In this document: piece after piece, positions 1 to 10,059 of the stretch
Numbering within the stretch: the first letter of the stretch is position 1
Layout of the letters: every line of letters begins with the position of its first letter
Assembly: GCA_012842085.1 (NCBI GenBank)
Contig: DUTM01000009.1
Location: 1 to 64,000, forward strand
Length of the DNA: 64,000 bases
Source of the DNA: Mycobacteriales bacterium
Lineage (GTDB): Bacteria > Actinomycetota > Actinomycetes > Mycobacteriales > Mycobacteriaceae
Reading direction: 5' to 3'
The notes under the pieces: model-generated
Databases searched by the model: none
The model's input: only the letters and a program-made list of their open reading frames with translations
What the model was told of the DNA's origin: nothing
Position numbers and translations under genes: made by a program

Positions 1-422
1 GTACCTTTACCCAGCCTCAACCAGTGGGGATCATCGGCGCGGTGGCTCTGGGAAGACAACATGAGGCCCAGCAGTGTTTTCTTGTCGCGTCCCACCACTA
101 GAACCGGACGATCCTTGCCGTCACCGTTTTCTTCCTCGTATTCGACCCACGTCCACACGATTTCACCCGGGTCTGCCTCCCCGTCAAGATTCGGGTTATA
201 AACGATCTTCCGGGCGAAGGAAGTAGAGTGGGAGGAGCGAGACGCCGTGGGACGACCCCCGTCACGGGCAATACGGTTCGCCTCATTTTTTCCGTCCAAG
301 CTGCGCAGTGCAGCGTCAGCGGCTTTCCCGATCATGCGGCGGGTCTCTGGCGAGGTAATAACGTTGCGAACAGCATTACCTACGCTCGCAACAAATTTGG
401 TGACGGAACTCTTCAGGCTCAT
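1..422 (-). CDS. PemK/MazF-like protein, C-terminus cut by window edge
   Basis: The reading frame is open from an ATG at 422 down to the first base of the window, so about 140 N-terminal residues are visible and the rest lies outside. The N-terminal part is basic and helical (MSLKSSVTKFVASVGNAVR). It is followed by a PemK-like segment with YNPNLDGEADPGEIVWTWVE and DRPVLVVGRD, then LGLMLSS. These resemble the actinobacterial family I recall as Rv2405 in M. tuberculosis, which also lies divergent from lepA. The fold is shared with type II toxins, but no antitoxin partner is visible next to it, so a toxin role is not implied. No strong ribosome binding site is seen. Confidence 0.72.
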   Translation of the reverse strand, partial: MSLKSSVTKFVASVGNAVRNVITSPETRRMIGKAADAALRSLDGKNEANRIARDGGRPTASRSSHSTSFARKIVYNPNLDGEADPGEIVWTWVEYEEENGDGKDRPVLVVGRDKKTLLGLMLSSQSHRADDPHWLRLGKG

Positions 423-553
423 AGCGAATAGATTACCGCCTCATCGCCAAAAACGCCGCAGAGATAACCGCCCAAATTCCACAAATGAACAGTTCATGAG
501 ACACTAGAAGAGTATTTCCTATCCCGTCCCCGAAAGGTTGAGGAATTAACCCG

Positions 554-2407
554 ATGCCTAACTTTGCAGAAACCACCTTTACTGATCCCAAGACGATCCG
601 TAACTTCTGCATTATTGCCCACATCGACCACGGCAAATCCACCCTGGCTGACCGCATGTTGCAGCTGAGTGGTGTGGTTGAGCAACGTGAAATGCGTGAC
701 CAATACTTGGACCGCATGGATATCGAGCGGGAACGTGGAATCACTATTAAAGCCCAGAACGTCCGCATTCCTTGGGTTCCCAAAACTGGGAAACACGCGG
801 GCGAAGAAATTGTCATGCACCTCATTGACACCCCCGGTCACGTCGACTTCACTTATGAAGTTTCGCGAGCGCTGGAAGCATGTGAAGGTGCCATTCTGCT
901 GGTTGATGCCGCCCAAGGTATCGAGGCGCAGACCCTCGCCAACCTCTACATGGCGATCGAAAAAGACCTAGAGATCATTCCGGTCCTCAACAAAATTGAT
1001 CTACCTGCTGCTGATCCGGAACGCTATGCGAGCGAAATCGCCCAGATTATTGGGTGCGAGCCTTCCGATGTGCTTCACGTTTCCGCCAAAACTGGGCTCG
1101 GGGTAGAGGAGCTGATGGACCAGGTGGCCGAGAAAGTTCCGGCCCCGCAGGGGAACCCTGACGATCCTGCCCGCGCCCTCATTTTTGACTCCGTCTACGA
1201 CGTCTACCGTGGTGTTGTGACCTATGTGCGTGTCATGGATGGTGAAATTCATCCCCGCGCCAAAGTGTGCATGATGTCCTCCGGTTCGGTCCACGAACTT
1301 CTGGAAGTGGGAATCATTTCGCCAGAACCTAAACCCACCGAAGGCCTTGGACCAGGCGAGGTAGGTTACCTGATTACCGGTGTGAAGGATGTTCGGCAGT
1401 CCCGCGTCGGCGACACCGTCACCACCTATAAGGACGGCGCGGAGGAACCACTAGCAGGCTACGAAGACCCACAACCCATGGTTTTCTCCGGTCTCTACCC
1501 AATTGATGGTTCGGACTATCCAGATCTGCGCGATGCCCTCGAAAAGCTGCAGCTAAATGACGCTGCCCTCACTTTCGAGCCAGAAACCTCGGTGGCTCTT
1601 GGATTCGGCTTCCGTTGTGGCTTCCTGGGGCTCCTCCACATGGAGATCACCCGGGACCGTTTGCAGCGCGAATTTGACCTGGATCTCATCTCCACCACCC
1701 CCAACGTGCACTACCGGGTCGTGATGGAAGATGGCGTTGAACACGAAGTGAATAACCCCGCATCCTGGCCAGAAGGCAAAGCAGCGGAGATTTATGAGCC
1801 CGTCGTTTTCGCATCCATTGTGGTACCGGCCGAGTTCATCGGCACCACCATGGAACTGTGCCAGTCGCACCGCGGTGAGATGAAAGGTATGGAGTACCTT
1901 TCCGAAACGCGCGTGGAGCTGCGCTACCGTCTCCCCTTGGCGGAAATCATTTTCGACTTCTTCGACTCGCTCAAATCCCGCACCCGGGGCTACGCCTCAC
2001 TGGATTACCACGACGATGGCGAACAGCTCGCAGATCTCGTCAAGGTGGATATTCTGCTGCAAGGCGAACCGGTGGACGCTTTCTCCGCCATTGTGCACCG
2101 CGACCACGCCAGCGCCTACGGTAACCGCATGACCAAGAAACTGCGTGAGCTTATCCCCAGGCAGCAGTTCGAAGTGCCCATTCAGGCAGCTATCGGATCC
2201 CGCATCATTTCGCGTGAAAACGTGCGTGCCATCCGCAAGGACGTGCTGGCCAAGTGCTACGGCGGTGACATTTCCCGTAAACGCAAACTGCTGGAGAAAC
2301 AGAAGGAAGGCAAGAAGCGCATGAAGACCATCGGCCGTGTCGATGTGCCGCAGGAGGCCTTCATTGCTGCACTGTCTGCTGACGAAGACTCCGACAAAGG
2401 CAAGTAG
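554..2407 (+). CDS. lepA: Elongation factor 4 (LepA), ribosomal back-translocase GTPase
   Basis: The 617-residue product has the expected length for EF-4, a cytoplasmic translational GTPase that binds stalled or mistranslocated ribosomes. The P-loop AHIDHGKST is at residues 22-30, followed by the switch regions ([11 protein letters not shown], and DTPGHVDF as G3) and NKID as G4. The LepA-specific C-terminal domain ends in a lysine-rich tail ([16 protein letters not shown]). The start is supported by a purine-rich GAGGAAT sequence upstream. It is divergent from the MazF-like gene and followed immediately by a strong bidirectional terminator. Confidence 0.97.
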   Translation: MPNFAETTFTDPKTIRNFCIIAHIDHGKSTLADRMLQLSGVVEQREMRDQYLDRMDIERERGITIKAQNVRIPWVPKTGKHAGEEIVMHLIDTPGHVDFTYEVSRALEACEGAILLVDAAQGIEAQTLANLYMAIEKDLEIIPVLNKIDLPAADPERYASEIAQIIGCEPSDVLHVSAKTGLGVEELMDQVAEKVPAPQGNPDDPARALIFDSVYDVYRGVVTYVRVMDGEIHPRAKVCMMSSGSVHELLEVGIISPEPKPTEGLGPGEVGYLITGVKDVRQSRVGDTVTTYKDGAEEPLAGYEDPQPMVFSGLYPIDGSDYPDLRDALEKLQLNDAALTFEPETSVALGFGFRCGFLGLLHMEITRDRLQREFDLDLISTTPNVHYRVVMEDGVEHEVNNPASWPEGKAAEIYEPVVFASIVVPAEFIGTTMELCQSHRGEMKGMEYLSETRVELRYRLPLAEIIFDFFDSLKSRTRGYASLDYHDDGEQLADLVKVDILLQGEPVDAFSAIVHRDHASAYGNRMTKKLRELIPRQQFEVPIQAAIGSRIISRENVRAIRKDVLAKCYGGDISRKRKLLEKQKEGKKRMKTIGRVDVPQEAFIAALSADEDSDKGK

Positions 2408-2417
2408 GCAACAAAAA

Positions 2418-2457
2418 ACGAGCTACGACCAAACCAAGTCGTAGCTCGTTTTTGTTT
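2418..2457. terminator. Bidirectional intrinsic terminator between lepA and the esterase gene
   Basis: A perfect 12-bp stem (ACGAGCTACGAC paired with GTCGTAGCTCGT) encloses an 8-base loop. T-rich runs lie on one side and A-rich runs on the other, so it can end both lepA and the convergent carboxylesterase transcript. Confidence 0.9.
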
Positions 2458-2463
2458 AACCAA

Positions 2464-3987
2464 TTATTTCCTGGTGAACGGATCAACCATCCAGGTTTTT
2501 CGTTCTTTGCTGTAGGTGTCGTAATCTAATTCGATTTTTTCGTCTAGCAGCATGCAGGCACGAGTACGGTCGGTGAAAGCCGGCCAACCCGGGTCGCCGT
2601 CCTTAATAAACCGGATGAGCGCCCGGTTCATCTGCTCGGCTAAAAACTGCCCCTTGGGGTCCTTCAGCTTGCCGTCGGTTACCGGACCTGTGAATTCGGT
2701 AGCATTCTCGGCATCCAGATTTCCCCACCAGAGGGGAAGATCCGTGCAATGGCCGGCACCCTGGCGGCCCGCCCAGCGGTAGTCGTAGAGCCAGGTTTGG
2801 CTGGGAGAGTTAACCTTTCCGGTGCGCTCCCGTCCTTCCACCACATAGGTGACGCCAGAGCGAATCATGGTGTCGGTCATGACGGCGCCAACACGGCCCC
2901 GCTTAATGTCGTTCGCGTGGGTTCCGATAACGCTGGAGCGCTCCCGTTTGTTCACACCCGCAGCCCGCAGCGCAACCTCTACGGCAGCCCTGGTTACCAG
3001 CGACAACGGTCCGTTGAAGACGATGCTGTTGAATTCTTCACTGGTGCTTCCGATGAGCAGTGGAATCTTCCGAAAATCCGGTTTTTTCGCAGCCAATTTG
3101 AGTGGCTCGGGATTAGTTTCGGCATCGATGGTCGGATGGTACGGCATACCGAAGGGATGCAGTTTGTGCATGCCCTTCTCCAGCTTGTACATGTCCTTTT
3201 TGGGCCATTCCCGCATGTCCCATTCATTAAAATCACGGAACGGGAAAATGGTTTTGCCGAGGCGCACCATGTTTTTGCCCTTGGCATTGGTGGGAAGCCG
3301 AATGATGGCAGGGGAGCACGCAAACACGCGGTGGAAGAGCCCTTCGGCGGCCGGAGCCGTCATCAACGAAAGAACACTGGTGCCGCCAGCGGATTGGCCA
3401 CCAATGGTGACATTGTCCGGGTCTCCACTAAAAGCAGAAATATTGTCGCGTACCCATTTCAGTGCCGCAATCTGGTCGAACAGTCCACGGTTGTTGTATG
3501 ACTCAGTGTCGTTGAGCGGCATCCATCCTTCCGCGCCCAAGCGGTAGTTCGGTACCACGACCACGACGTCCTTGGCGGTGAAGGCTTTCCCATCCCACCA
3601 GTCGATGGCGTTCGACCCAGAGATGAAGCCACCTCCGTGTAACCACACAAAGACGGGTAATTTTTTGTCGCTAATGGGTTTATCTTTAGTCGTTAAAGCA
3701 TCCGTGGGAGCATAAACCGTGACATGTAACTGATTGTCCCCGTCGATCACTGGATCTGGAATCGCAGGGTTTGGGTCAATCTGGAAACGTTGGCATGTTG
3801 CGGCAGGTTCGGTACAGTCCAGAACATTTAGCCAGGGTTTAACTGGCTGCGGTCCCGCAAAACGGTTTTCCTTCACTAACGGTGCAGCGTAGGGAATACC
3901 GAAGAAGCGGCAATCGTGTTCCCGCTCAACACCCTGAACGTCTCCATCACGGAGAGGAACGATAGGGGAGTGCGTAAAAGTATCCAT
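2464..3987 (-). CDS. Type B carboxylesterase (alpha/beta hydrolase)
   Basis: The product (507 residues from the ATG at 3987) is a carboxylesterase/lipase type B family hydrolase that would cleave carboxylic esters. The oxyanion-hole motif WLHGGGFISGS, the nucleophile elbow GGQSAGG (serine near residue 198), an acidic residue in GSTSEEFNS and a histidine in GAGHCTDLPLWWG give a complete catalytic triad. The early motif FFGIPYAAP is typical. I see no signal peptide, so it is probably cytoplasmic. An in-frame ATG at 4026 would add 13 residues, but it lies inside an inverted repeat, and the 3987 start has AAGG upstream. It is convergent with lepA and divergent from the M3 peptidase. Confidence 0.9.
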   Translation of the reverse strand: MDTFTHSPIVPLRDGDVQGVEREHDCRFFGIPYAAPLVKENRFAGPQPVKPWLNVLDCTEPAATCQRFQIDPNPAIPDPVIDGDNQLHVTVYAPTDALTTKDKPISDKKLPVFVWLHGGGFISGSNAIDWWDGKAFTAKDVVVVVPNYRLGAEGWMPLNDTESYNNRGLFDQIAALKWVRDNISAFSGDPDNVTIGGQSAGGTSVLSLMTAPAAEGLFHRVFACSPAIIRLPTNAKGKNMVRLGKTIFPFRDFNEWDMREWPKKDMYKLEKGMHKLHPFGMPYHPTIDAETNPEPLKLAAKKPDFRKIPLLIGSTSEEFNSIVFNGPLSLVTRAAVEVALRAAGVNKRERSSVIGTHANDIKRGRVGAVMTDTMIRSGVTYVVEGRERTGKVNSPSQTWLYDYRWAGRQGAGHCTDLPLWWGNLDAENATEFTGPVTDGKLKDPKGQFLAEQMNRALIRFIKDGDPGWPAFTDRTRACMLLDEKIELDYDTYSKERKTWMVDPFTRK

Positions 3988-4016
3988 AAATTCGAGGTTA
4001 CCTTGATATCTGTAAA

Positions 4017-4031
4017 CTGGGTACAACCCAG
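4017..4031. promoter_or_regulatory. Inverted repeat in the divergent esterase / M3 peptidase control region
   Basis: CTGGGT-ACA-ACCCAG is a perfect 6-bp inverted repeat upstream of the preferred esterase start and about 85 bp before the peptidase start. It could be an operator for the esterase promoter. No regulator gene is adjacent. Confidence 0.35.
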
Positions 4032-4114
4032 GTAGCTGTTACCTCACTTGCAGTGAAGGTTCGTGAGGGAATTCGCAGTTTCAGCACTCTAGAAGGTAAA
4101 CGGAGTAGACAAAT

Positions 4115-6198
4115 ATGACATCCAGCAAGCACAGTGCCCAGTCAGACGCCGTTCAGCAGGGCGAAAATCCACTCCTTGTCGAATCAACACTGCCCTACGG
4201 TTTACCTGATTTTGCCGTCATCACCGACGACCATGTGTGGCCTGCTTTTACAGAAGCACTAAAGCAACACACCGCCGAAGTAGCGGCAATAGCCGTCAAC
4301 TCCGCTGCACCCACCGCTGAAAACACAGTGGTAGCACTTGAAAAAGCGGGCCAGGATCTCGCCCGGGTGCTGGGCTATTTCTACACTGTCTCCAGTGCCG
4401 ACGCCACGGATAAGCGGCTGGAGCTCGAAAACAAAATTTCTCCCCGGCTCTCCTCCCACAACGACGATATCTACATGAATCCGGAGCTTTTCCAGCGCAT
4501 CCGGACGGTGTTTAACGACCTGGAGGAGGGACTAGTACAGCTGGATGAGGAGACTGCCAGACTGGTCCGTCGCTACTACGATATTTTTGTGCGCCGTGGT
4601 GCGGGGCTCAACCCGGAGACGCAACAGCGGGTGCGGGAGTTGAACACCATCCTGTCGGAGCTGCAAACCAAATTCGGTGACGTCTTGCTGAAAGATACGC
4701 AGGCGCGCAGTGTGCACCTTACCGATGAGGACGACCTGGCCGGTGTTGATAAGGCTACACGTGAGTTTTTTGCCAAAACCGCGCGGGATGCCGGCAAAGA
4801 CGGCTGGATGATTCCGCTGGGTTTGCCCACCGTGCAGCCCGTCTTGGAACAGTTGGAGAAACCCGAGATACGCCAGCGGGTGTATGCAGCTTCGCTGGGG
4901 CGTGGGGGTACCGAGAACCAAGAGATTGCTCGCCGAATGGCGCTGCTTCGTGCCGAAAAAGCCCAACTCATGGGTTACGTAACGCACGCCCATTTTGTTA
5001 TTGCTGACGAAACCGCAGAAACACCGCAGAACGCCAAACAGCTGCTACTGGATTTGGCTCCTGCTGCCGTCCGCAATGCTGAGGAGGAGCGTAAGCAACT
5101 CGCGGCAGCTGCAGCCGCTGACGGGGTAGCGGACTTCACAGCAGCGGACTGGCCCTACTACGCCAACCAAGTACAAAAAACCCACTACTCGCTGGATCAG
5201 GAGGAGCTGAAAAGTATTTCCGCCTGACCGACGTCGTTCAAAAAGGTGTGTTCTATGCTGCGGAAACTTTCTACAATCTGCGCATAGAGCCGCGGGAAGA
5301 TTTGGTGGGTTTCACTCCCGACACGCAAGTGTGGGAGGTGACGGATCTGGCCTCCGGCGCAGGTATTGGGCTTCTGCTCACCGACTATTACACCCGTCCT
5401 ACCAAACGGGGCGGCGCCTGGATGAATAGCATCATCGACCAAAACCATCTTTTGGGGCAACAGCCAATTGTTATTAACGTGCTGAACCTTAACCCCCCGG
5501 CCGCAGGCGAAGAGGTGTACCTCACCCTGGATGAGGTCGAAACGCTTTTCCACGAATTCGGCCACGCGCTGCATGGGCTGCTATCTGCGGTTCAGTACCC
5601 TCTATTCTCCGGCACCAATGTGCCGCGCGACTTTGTGGAGTTCCCCTCCCAGTTCAATGAAATGTGGGCACTTCACCCAGACACCATTACCCACTATGCG
5701 AAAGACGACCACGGCAACGTCATCCCCTCCGAACTGGTGGAGAAAATTAAGGCAGCCCAAAAATTTGGCCAAGGATTTTCCACCGTTGAATACCTTGCCG
5801 CCAGCATCATTGACCTGGCCTGGCACTACGTCACCGTGGAGGATTTGCAGAAACTGGGAGACAACTTCTCCATCCCAGACTTTGAAAACCAGGCGCTCGC
5901 GGATGCCGGCCTGCTGGTTGACAATATTGCTCCGCGCTACCGCACTAGCTACTACCAGCACATTTTTGCGGGTGGCTATTCGGCTGGATACTACAGCTAC
6001 ATTTGGGCGGAAGTGTTGGACGCTGACACCGTGGAGTGGGTCAATGAACAGGGCGGGCTTAATCCGGCAGCGGGTGCCCGGCTTCGCGATATGATTCTTG
6101 CTAGAGGCGGTTCCATCAACTACATGGACGCCTACCAGGAATTCCGCGGAAGAAAAAAGGATATTACACCCCTCCTTGAACGCCGCGGACTGGTCTAA
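4115..6198 (+). pseudogene. M3 family oligopeptidase (Dcp/PrlC-like), broken by one frameshift
   Basis: Two adjacent reading frames together make one M3 zinc oligopeptidase of about 694 residues. The first part (4115-5227) carries the helical N-terminal domain and ends ...SLDQEELKSISA. The second part resumes ...YFRLTDVVQKGVFYAAETF and carries the active site HEFGH (in VETLFHEFGHALHGLL) with downstream motifs FVEFPSQFNEMW and GGYSAGYYSYIWAE. Adding one A to the AAAA run at 5210-5213 restores LKKYFRLTD without a break. Everything else looks intact. Either the gene is recently inactivated or one base was lost in sequencing. The family degrades short peptides in the cytoplasm. Confidence 0.88.
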
Positions 6199-6219
6199 CG
6201 ACACTACTTCGGAGCACGC

Positions 6220-6465
6220 ATGGACAGTTTTATTAGTTGGACCAATAGCGTTGCCTCATGGTTCGTTGGGCTTGCAGTGGGGTGGCAGCTGCTGCTCGCG
6301 CTGCTCATTCTGATTCCGCTTGCTTATGTACTGGCCAAATATGTTGTACTGCCTCCCATCGATGCGGTTCAGCGGGCTTATCGGCGCCGCGTAGATGACC
6401 CCATCGAGGAGGAACCATTCGTTTCAGACACGTCAACCGCCTCGCAGAAAAACATGGAACCATGA
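6220..6465 (+). CDS. Small single-span membrane protein coupled to hemW
   Basis: This 81-residue protein has one long hydrophobic stretch (about residues 14-43, LAVGWQLLLALLILIPLAYV) followed by a basic region (RAYRRRVDD) and an acidic tail. It is probably an inner-membrane protein with a cytoplasmic tail. Its stop codon overlaps the hemW start as ATGA, so the two are translationally coupled. I recall similar short membrane proteins before hemW in corynebacteria, but no function is known to me. Confidence 0.75.
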   Translation: MDSFISWTNSVASWFVGLAVGWQLLLALLILIPLAYVLAKYVVLPPIDAVQRAYRRRVDDPIEEEPFVSDTSTASQKNMEP

Positions 6466-7691
6466 CTATTTCCTCTTTTGAAAGTGTGACGGTACCTTGG
6501 CAAAAAGCCGACACCGCAACGTTTGACCGCCCCTTCGGCTTCTACATCCACGTCCCTTTCTGCACCTCCCGCTGCGGATATTGCGACTTCAACACCTATG
6601 CGCTGGAAACCTATCCGGGGGATGACCCGATAGGGGATTGGGTGCAGACCGCCCAACAAGAGATCCGGAAAAGCGCCGAAATCATCGACCGCAACGAGTT
6701 GGAGATACCGGCCGTCGACACCATTTTTGTGGGCGGCGGAACCCCCAGTTTGTTGGGGGAGAGGCTAGTGCCACTGTTGGATACGGTGCGCTCCGAATTC
6801 GGTGTTGCTAAAGATGCGGAAATCACGGCGGAAGCAAACCCGGAAAGTACCTCCCCAGAGCTTTTCGACAATTGGCGCGAAGCCGGCGTGACACGACTAT
6901 CACTCGGCATGCAGTCTTCAGAACCGCGCATATTGGGTTTGCTGGACCGACGCCACACCCCGGCACGTGCTACTGCCGCCATTAAAGAAGCAATCGCCGC
7001 TGGCTTTGAACACCTCAACCTGGACATTATTTACGGAACACCCGGGGAAAGTTCAGATGAGGTGGCCCGCACGCTCGAGACGGTGCTGGAGACCGAGGTG
7101 GACCATGTGTCGGCCTATGCATTAACTGTTGAGCCGGGCACGGCACTGTCCCGTAAAGTACGGCGCGGCGAAATCCCGCCCGTAGATGAGGATCTACAAG
7201 CATCCCGGTATTTGGCGATAGACAAGATTCTCTACAGTGCAGGCTTCCGGTGGTACGAGATTTCCAACTGGGCGAAACTTGGGGAAGACGGCACCAACCA
7301 GGCCGCGCGTTGCCGCCACAATATGGGGTATTGGACGGGCGGAAACTGGTGGGCGGTTGGCCCAGGTGCACACGGATACTTAGGGGGCGTCCGCTGGAGT
7401 ATCCGCAAAAATCCGCGCCGGTATGCGGAGCTTATGGAAGCTGGCCACTATCCCGCCGATTGGTGTGAAGTGCTAAGCCCCGAAGAACGCCAAGAAGAAA
7501 CCATTATGCTGCAGCTGCGGGTGGCTGAAGGACTCCCGGAAACGGTTCTGAATTGGCAGCAAAGGGAAGTTGCGGAGCAGGCTGTGGAAGATGGTTTGGC
7601 GAAATGGAAAGGGGAGCCGCGCGCATTGGTTCTGACCCGGCGCGGGCGTCTCCTAGCCGACGGGATAGTCACTAATTTGTTAGTTGCCTGA
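6462..7691 (+). CDS. hemW: HemW, radical SAM haem chaperone
   Basis: The 409-residue product is a HemN-like radical SAM protein. The CxxxCxxC motif that binds the [4Fe-4S] cluster is at Cys34, Cys38 and Cys41 (CTSRCGYC), within GFYIHVPFC. The S-adenosylmethionine region FVGGGTPSLL and the C-terminal HemW domain follow. HemW proteins are cytoplasmic haem-binding chaperones and are often misannotated as oxygen-independent coproporphyrinogen oxidase. The start overlaps the preceding small membrane gene. In mycobacteria hemW also precedes the hrcA region. Confidence 0.94.
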   Translation: MTISSFESVTVPWQKADTATFDRPFGFYIHVPFCTSRCGYCDFNTYALETYPGDDPIGDWVQTAQQEIRKSAEIIDRNELEIPAVDTIFVGGGTPSLLGERLVPLLDTVRSEFGVAKDAEITAEANPESTSPELFDNWREAGVTRLSLGMQSSEPRILGLLDRRHTPARATAAIKEAIAAGFEHLNLDIIYGTPGESSDEVARTLETVLETEVDHVSAYALTVEPGTALSRKVRRGEIPPVDEDLQASRYLAIDKILYSAGFRWYEISNWAKLGEDGTNQAARCRHNMGYWTGGNWWAVGPGAHGYLGGVRWSIRKNPRRYAELMEAGHYPADWCEVLSPEERQEETIMLQLRVAEGLPETVLNWQQREVAEQAVEDGLAKWKGEPRALVLTRRGRLLADGIVTNLLVA

Positions 7692-7722
7692 GCCAGATTA
7701 TCCAGTACTCTATAGACATAAC

Positions 7723-7749
7723 TGGCACTTAACGCTAGAGAGTGCCAAA
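7723..7749 (+). promoter_or_regulatory. CIRCE operator upstream of hrcA
   Basis: The half-sites CTGGCACTT and GAGTGCCAA are separated by exactly 9 bases, matching the CIRCE design TTAGCACTC-N9-GAGTGCTAA (6/9 and 8/9 matches). A TATAGA -10-like element at 7712-7717 places the operator over the transcription start. HrcA is expected to bind here and repress its own operon. Confidence 0.85.
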
Positions 7750-7805
7750 ATCAAAGAGTAACTGTTATTTCATAGCGATATGAAGCGATATAAGAGGAGG
7801 ACGCT

Positions 7806-8846
7806 ATGGCTCGAGCTGATGAACGACGCCTGCAAGTTCTCCGCGCCATTATTGCCGACTTTGTCGCTTCCCAAGAGCCGGTGGGCTCCAAGCGACTAGT
7901 CCAGAAATACCAGTTAGGCGTCTCCAGTGCCACGGTGCGCAACGACATGGCAGAACTGGAAGCGGAAGGCTACATCGCCCAGCCACACACCAGTTCCGGT
8001 CGGGAGCCCACAGAAAAAGGCTACCGACACTTTGTTGACACGATCGAACAGATCAAGCCACTTTCACATGCAGAACGCACCGCTATTCGACGCTTCTTGG
8101 ACGAATCTATCAGCATTGATGATGTGCTTAACCGCGGTATTAGGCTTCTTAGCCAGCTCACCCAACAGGTAGCGGTCATCCAATACCCGACACTCAATCG
8201 CTCCAAGGTGCACCATATTGAATTCCTGCAAATGACGCCTTACCGAGTCCTGATCATTGTCATTACAGATCGTGGACGCGTCGATCAACGAATAGTGGAA
8301 TTCAAGGATGAATTAACCGAAGACACCCTGGATAGCCTGCAAAAAGAGTTCACCGCCGCTCTCGAAGGATGCACTCTGCAACAGGCCTCCACCACCGTTA
8401 ATGCGGTGCTGGACGATCCCCAACATCCGCATGCGGAGGAACTTCGCATAGCGGGTGAAGTACTCCTCGATGCCCTAGTAGAACACCCCGAGGAACGTCT
8501 CCTCCTGGGAGGAACCTCCTACCTCACCCGCAATGAGGAAAGCTTCCAAGGCTCCATGGAAGAGCTTCTGGATGCTTTGGAAGAGCAGGTCGTTATCCTG
8601 AAACTTCTCAACAGTGCGACCAAGCATCCACCGGGCGACCCCAACGCCGTCACCGTGCGGATTGGGGAAGAGACCCGATTGGAACATATCCACGGAACCT
8701 CGGTAGTATCGACTAGCTATGGCACCCCAGACACTATTTTTGGTGGCCTCGGTGTTATCGGTCCGACCCGCATGGACTACCTAAACAACATCGCCTCCGT
8801 ATCGGCAGTAGCCCGATACATCGGAGAAATCTTGGCCGGTAGCTAG
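7806..8846 (+). CDS. hrcA: HrcA, heat-inducible transcription repressor
   Basis: The 346-residue product is the repressor that binds CIRCE elements and releases them on heat shock. The N-terminal winged helix contains [13 protein letters not shown] and the wing motif [16 protein letters not shown], and the GAF-like core and C-terminal GPTRMDY motif follow. An AGGAGG-type ribosome binding site lies just upstream, and the CIRCE half-sites at 7723-7749 lie in its leader. It heads a long run of same-strand genes up to uppS. Confidence 0.96.
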   Translation: MARADERRLQVLRAIIADFVASQEPVGSKRLVQKYQLGVSSATVRNDMAELEAEGYIAQPHTSSGREPTEKGYRHFVDTIEQIKPLSHAERTAIRRFLDESISIDDVLNRGIRLLSQLTQQVAVIQYPTLNRSKVHHIEFLQMTPYRVLIIVITDRGRVDQRIVEFKDELTEDTLDSLQKEFTAALEGCTLQQASTTVNAVLDDPQHPHAEELRIAGEVLLDALVEHPEERLLLGGTSYLTRNEESFQGSMEELLDALEEQVVILKLLNSATKHPPGDPNAVTVRIGEETRLEHIHGTSVVSTSYGTPDTIFGGLGVIGPTRMDYLNNIASVSAVARYIGEILAGS

Positions 8847-8898
8847 CCCGCCACCAACTCAGCTACAACACACATTCGCTAAACGTAAGGATAATCTT

Positions 8899-10050
8899 TT
8901 GGCTCTCGACTATTACGCAATCCTCGGTGTGCAGAAAGAAGCCACCGACCGAGAGATTAAAAGCGCGTACCGGAAACTGGCACGCGAGCTGCATCCTGAC
9001 ATTAACCCGTCCGAAGAAGCAGCAGAGGAATTCAAAAAAGTCACTGTCGCTTATGAGCTCCTGTCCGACCCAGAAAAGCGCCGCATCATCGACATGGGTG
9101 GGGACCCGTTGGCGCAAGCTGGGGGCGGAGCTGGCGGCTTTGGGGGCTTCGGGGGTGGCGCCTTTGAAGATATTTTCGAAACCGTTTTCAATATGGCGGG
9201 AATGGGAGGCATGGGTGGCTCGCGCTATTCAGAACCCCGCTCCCGCGTGCAGCCCGGTGGAGACTCCCTCACTCGGCTGCGCTTGAGTCTCGAAGAATGC
9301 TACGCAGGTGGACTGAAAGAACTAGATGTCACCACCTATGTGTTGTGTGAAGACTGCAAGGGATCCGGCTCGGAAACTGGCACAGAGCCAGAAACGTGCC
9401 CCTACTGTGAAGGCTCCGGCCATGTGCAGGAAGTGCAACGCTCCATCTTGGGACAAATGCTCACCACACATCCCTGTCCACACTGTGCTGGCACTGGCCA
9501 AATAATTTCCGACCCGTGCCGCTCCTGCCAGGGGGATGGCCGTGTCCGTCGCAACCGTACCGTCACTGTGAAAGTGCCGGCAGGCGTGGGCACCGGAATG
9601 CGTATACGGCTCGTCGGCCAAGGTGACACTGGACCAGGTGGTGGCGCCGCCGGCGACCTCTATGTCGAGGTTCAACAAGAACCACACCCCATATTCACTC
9701 GTGAAGGGGACGATCTGCACTGCACGATCGACATCTCGATGGTGGATGCTGCCCTCGGCTGCGAAGTTGATATTGAACTTCCCAGCGGAAACCTCCACAC
9801 TGTACGGATTCCCGCTGGAACCCAACCTGCCAGCGTGCTCCACCAGCGTGGCCAGGGCATGCCGAATGTGCGCAGCGGTCGCCAAGGAGACCTTTTGGCG
9901 CACATTAATGTCAGCGTTCCGACCGAACTGGGGGATGAGCAAAAAGAGGCACTGCAGAAATTGCGGGAGCTGGAACCCGACTCTGCACGAGTTCTTTCCG
10001 AGGAAGAAGACTCCATTTTCACTCGTCTGAAAAATGCCTTCCAGCGTTAG
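8899..10050 (+). CDS. dnaJ: DnaJ chaperone (DnaJ2 type)
   Basis: The 383-residue co-chaperone stimulates DnaK ATPase. The J domain has HPD at residues 32-34. A Gly/Phe-rich linker follows, then four CxxCxGxG zinc repeats (CEDCKGSG, CPYCEGSG, CPHCAGTG, CRSCQGDG) and the substrate-binding C-terminal domains. The start is TTG, preceded by AAGG at a spacing of 8. Linkage to hrcA downstream of CIRCE is the usual actinobacterial arrangement for the second DnaJ paralogue; dnaK is not in this window. Confidence 0.95.
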   Translation: MALDYYAILGVQKEATDREIKSAYRKLARELHPDINPSEEAAEEFKKVTVAYELLSDPEKRRIIDMGGDPLAQAGGGAGGFGGFGGGAFEDIFETVFNMAGMGGMGGSRYSEPRSRVQPGGDSLTRLRLSLEECYAGGLKELDVTTYVLCEDCKGSGSETGTEPETCPYCEGSGHVQEVQRSILGQMLTTHPCPHCAGTGQIISDPCRSCQGDGRVRRNRTVTVKVPAGVGTGMRIRLVGQGDTGPGGGAAGDLYVEVQQEPHPIFTREGDDLHCTIDISMVDAALGCEVDIELPSGNLHTVRIPAGTQPASVLHQRGQGMPNVRSGRQGDLLAHINVSVPTELGDEQKEALQKLRELEPDSARVLSEEEDSIFTRLKNAFQR

Positions 10051-10059
10051 GATAAGTGC

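Noticed and set aside
1-422. Toxin-antitoxin module at the window start
   Set aside because: The PemK-like fold is recognisable, but no antitoxin gene lies upstream of it within the window and the conserved place next to lepA points to a housekeeping protein.
2749-3547. Plus-strand reading frames opposite the carboxylesterase
   Set aside because: The minus-strand esterase has a complete catalytic triad and family motifs; the opposite frames resemble nothing.
5200-5250. Programmed -1 frameshift in the M3 peptidase
   Set aside because: The site CTG-AAA-AGT lacks a slippery heptamer and re-pairing in the -1 frame would be poor; loss of one A is simpler.
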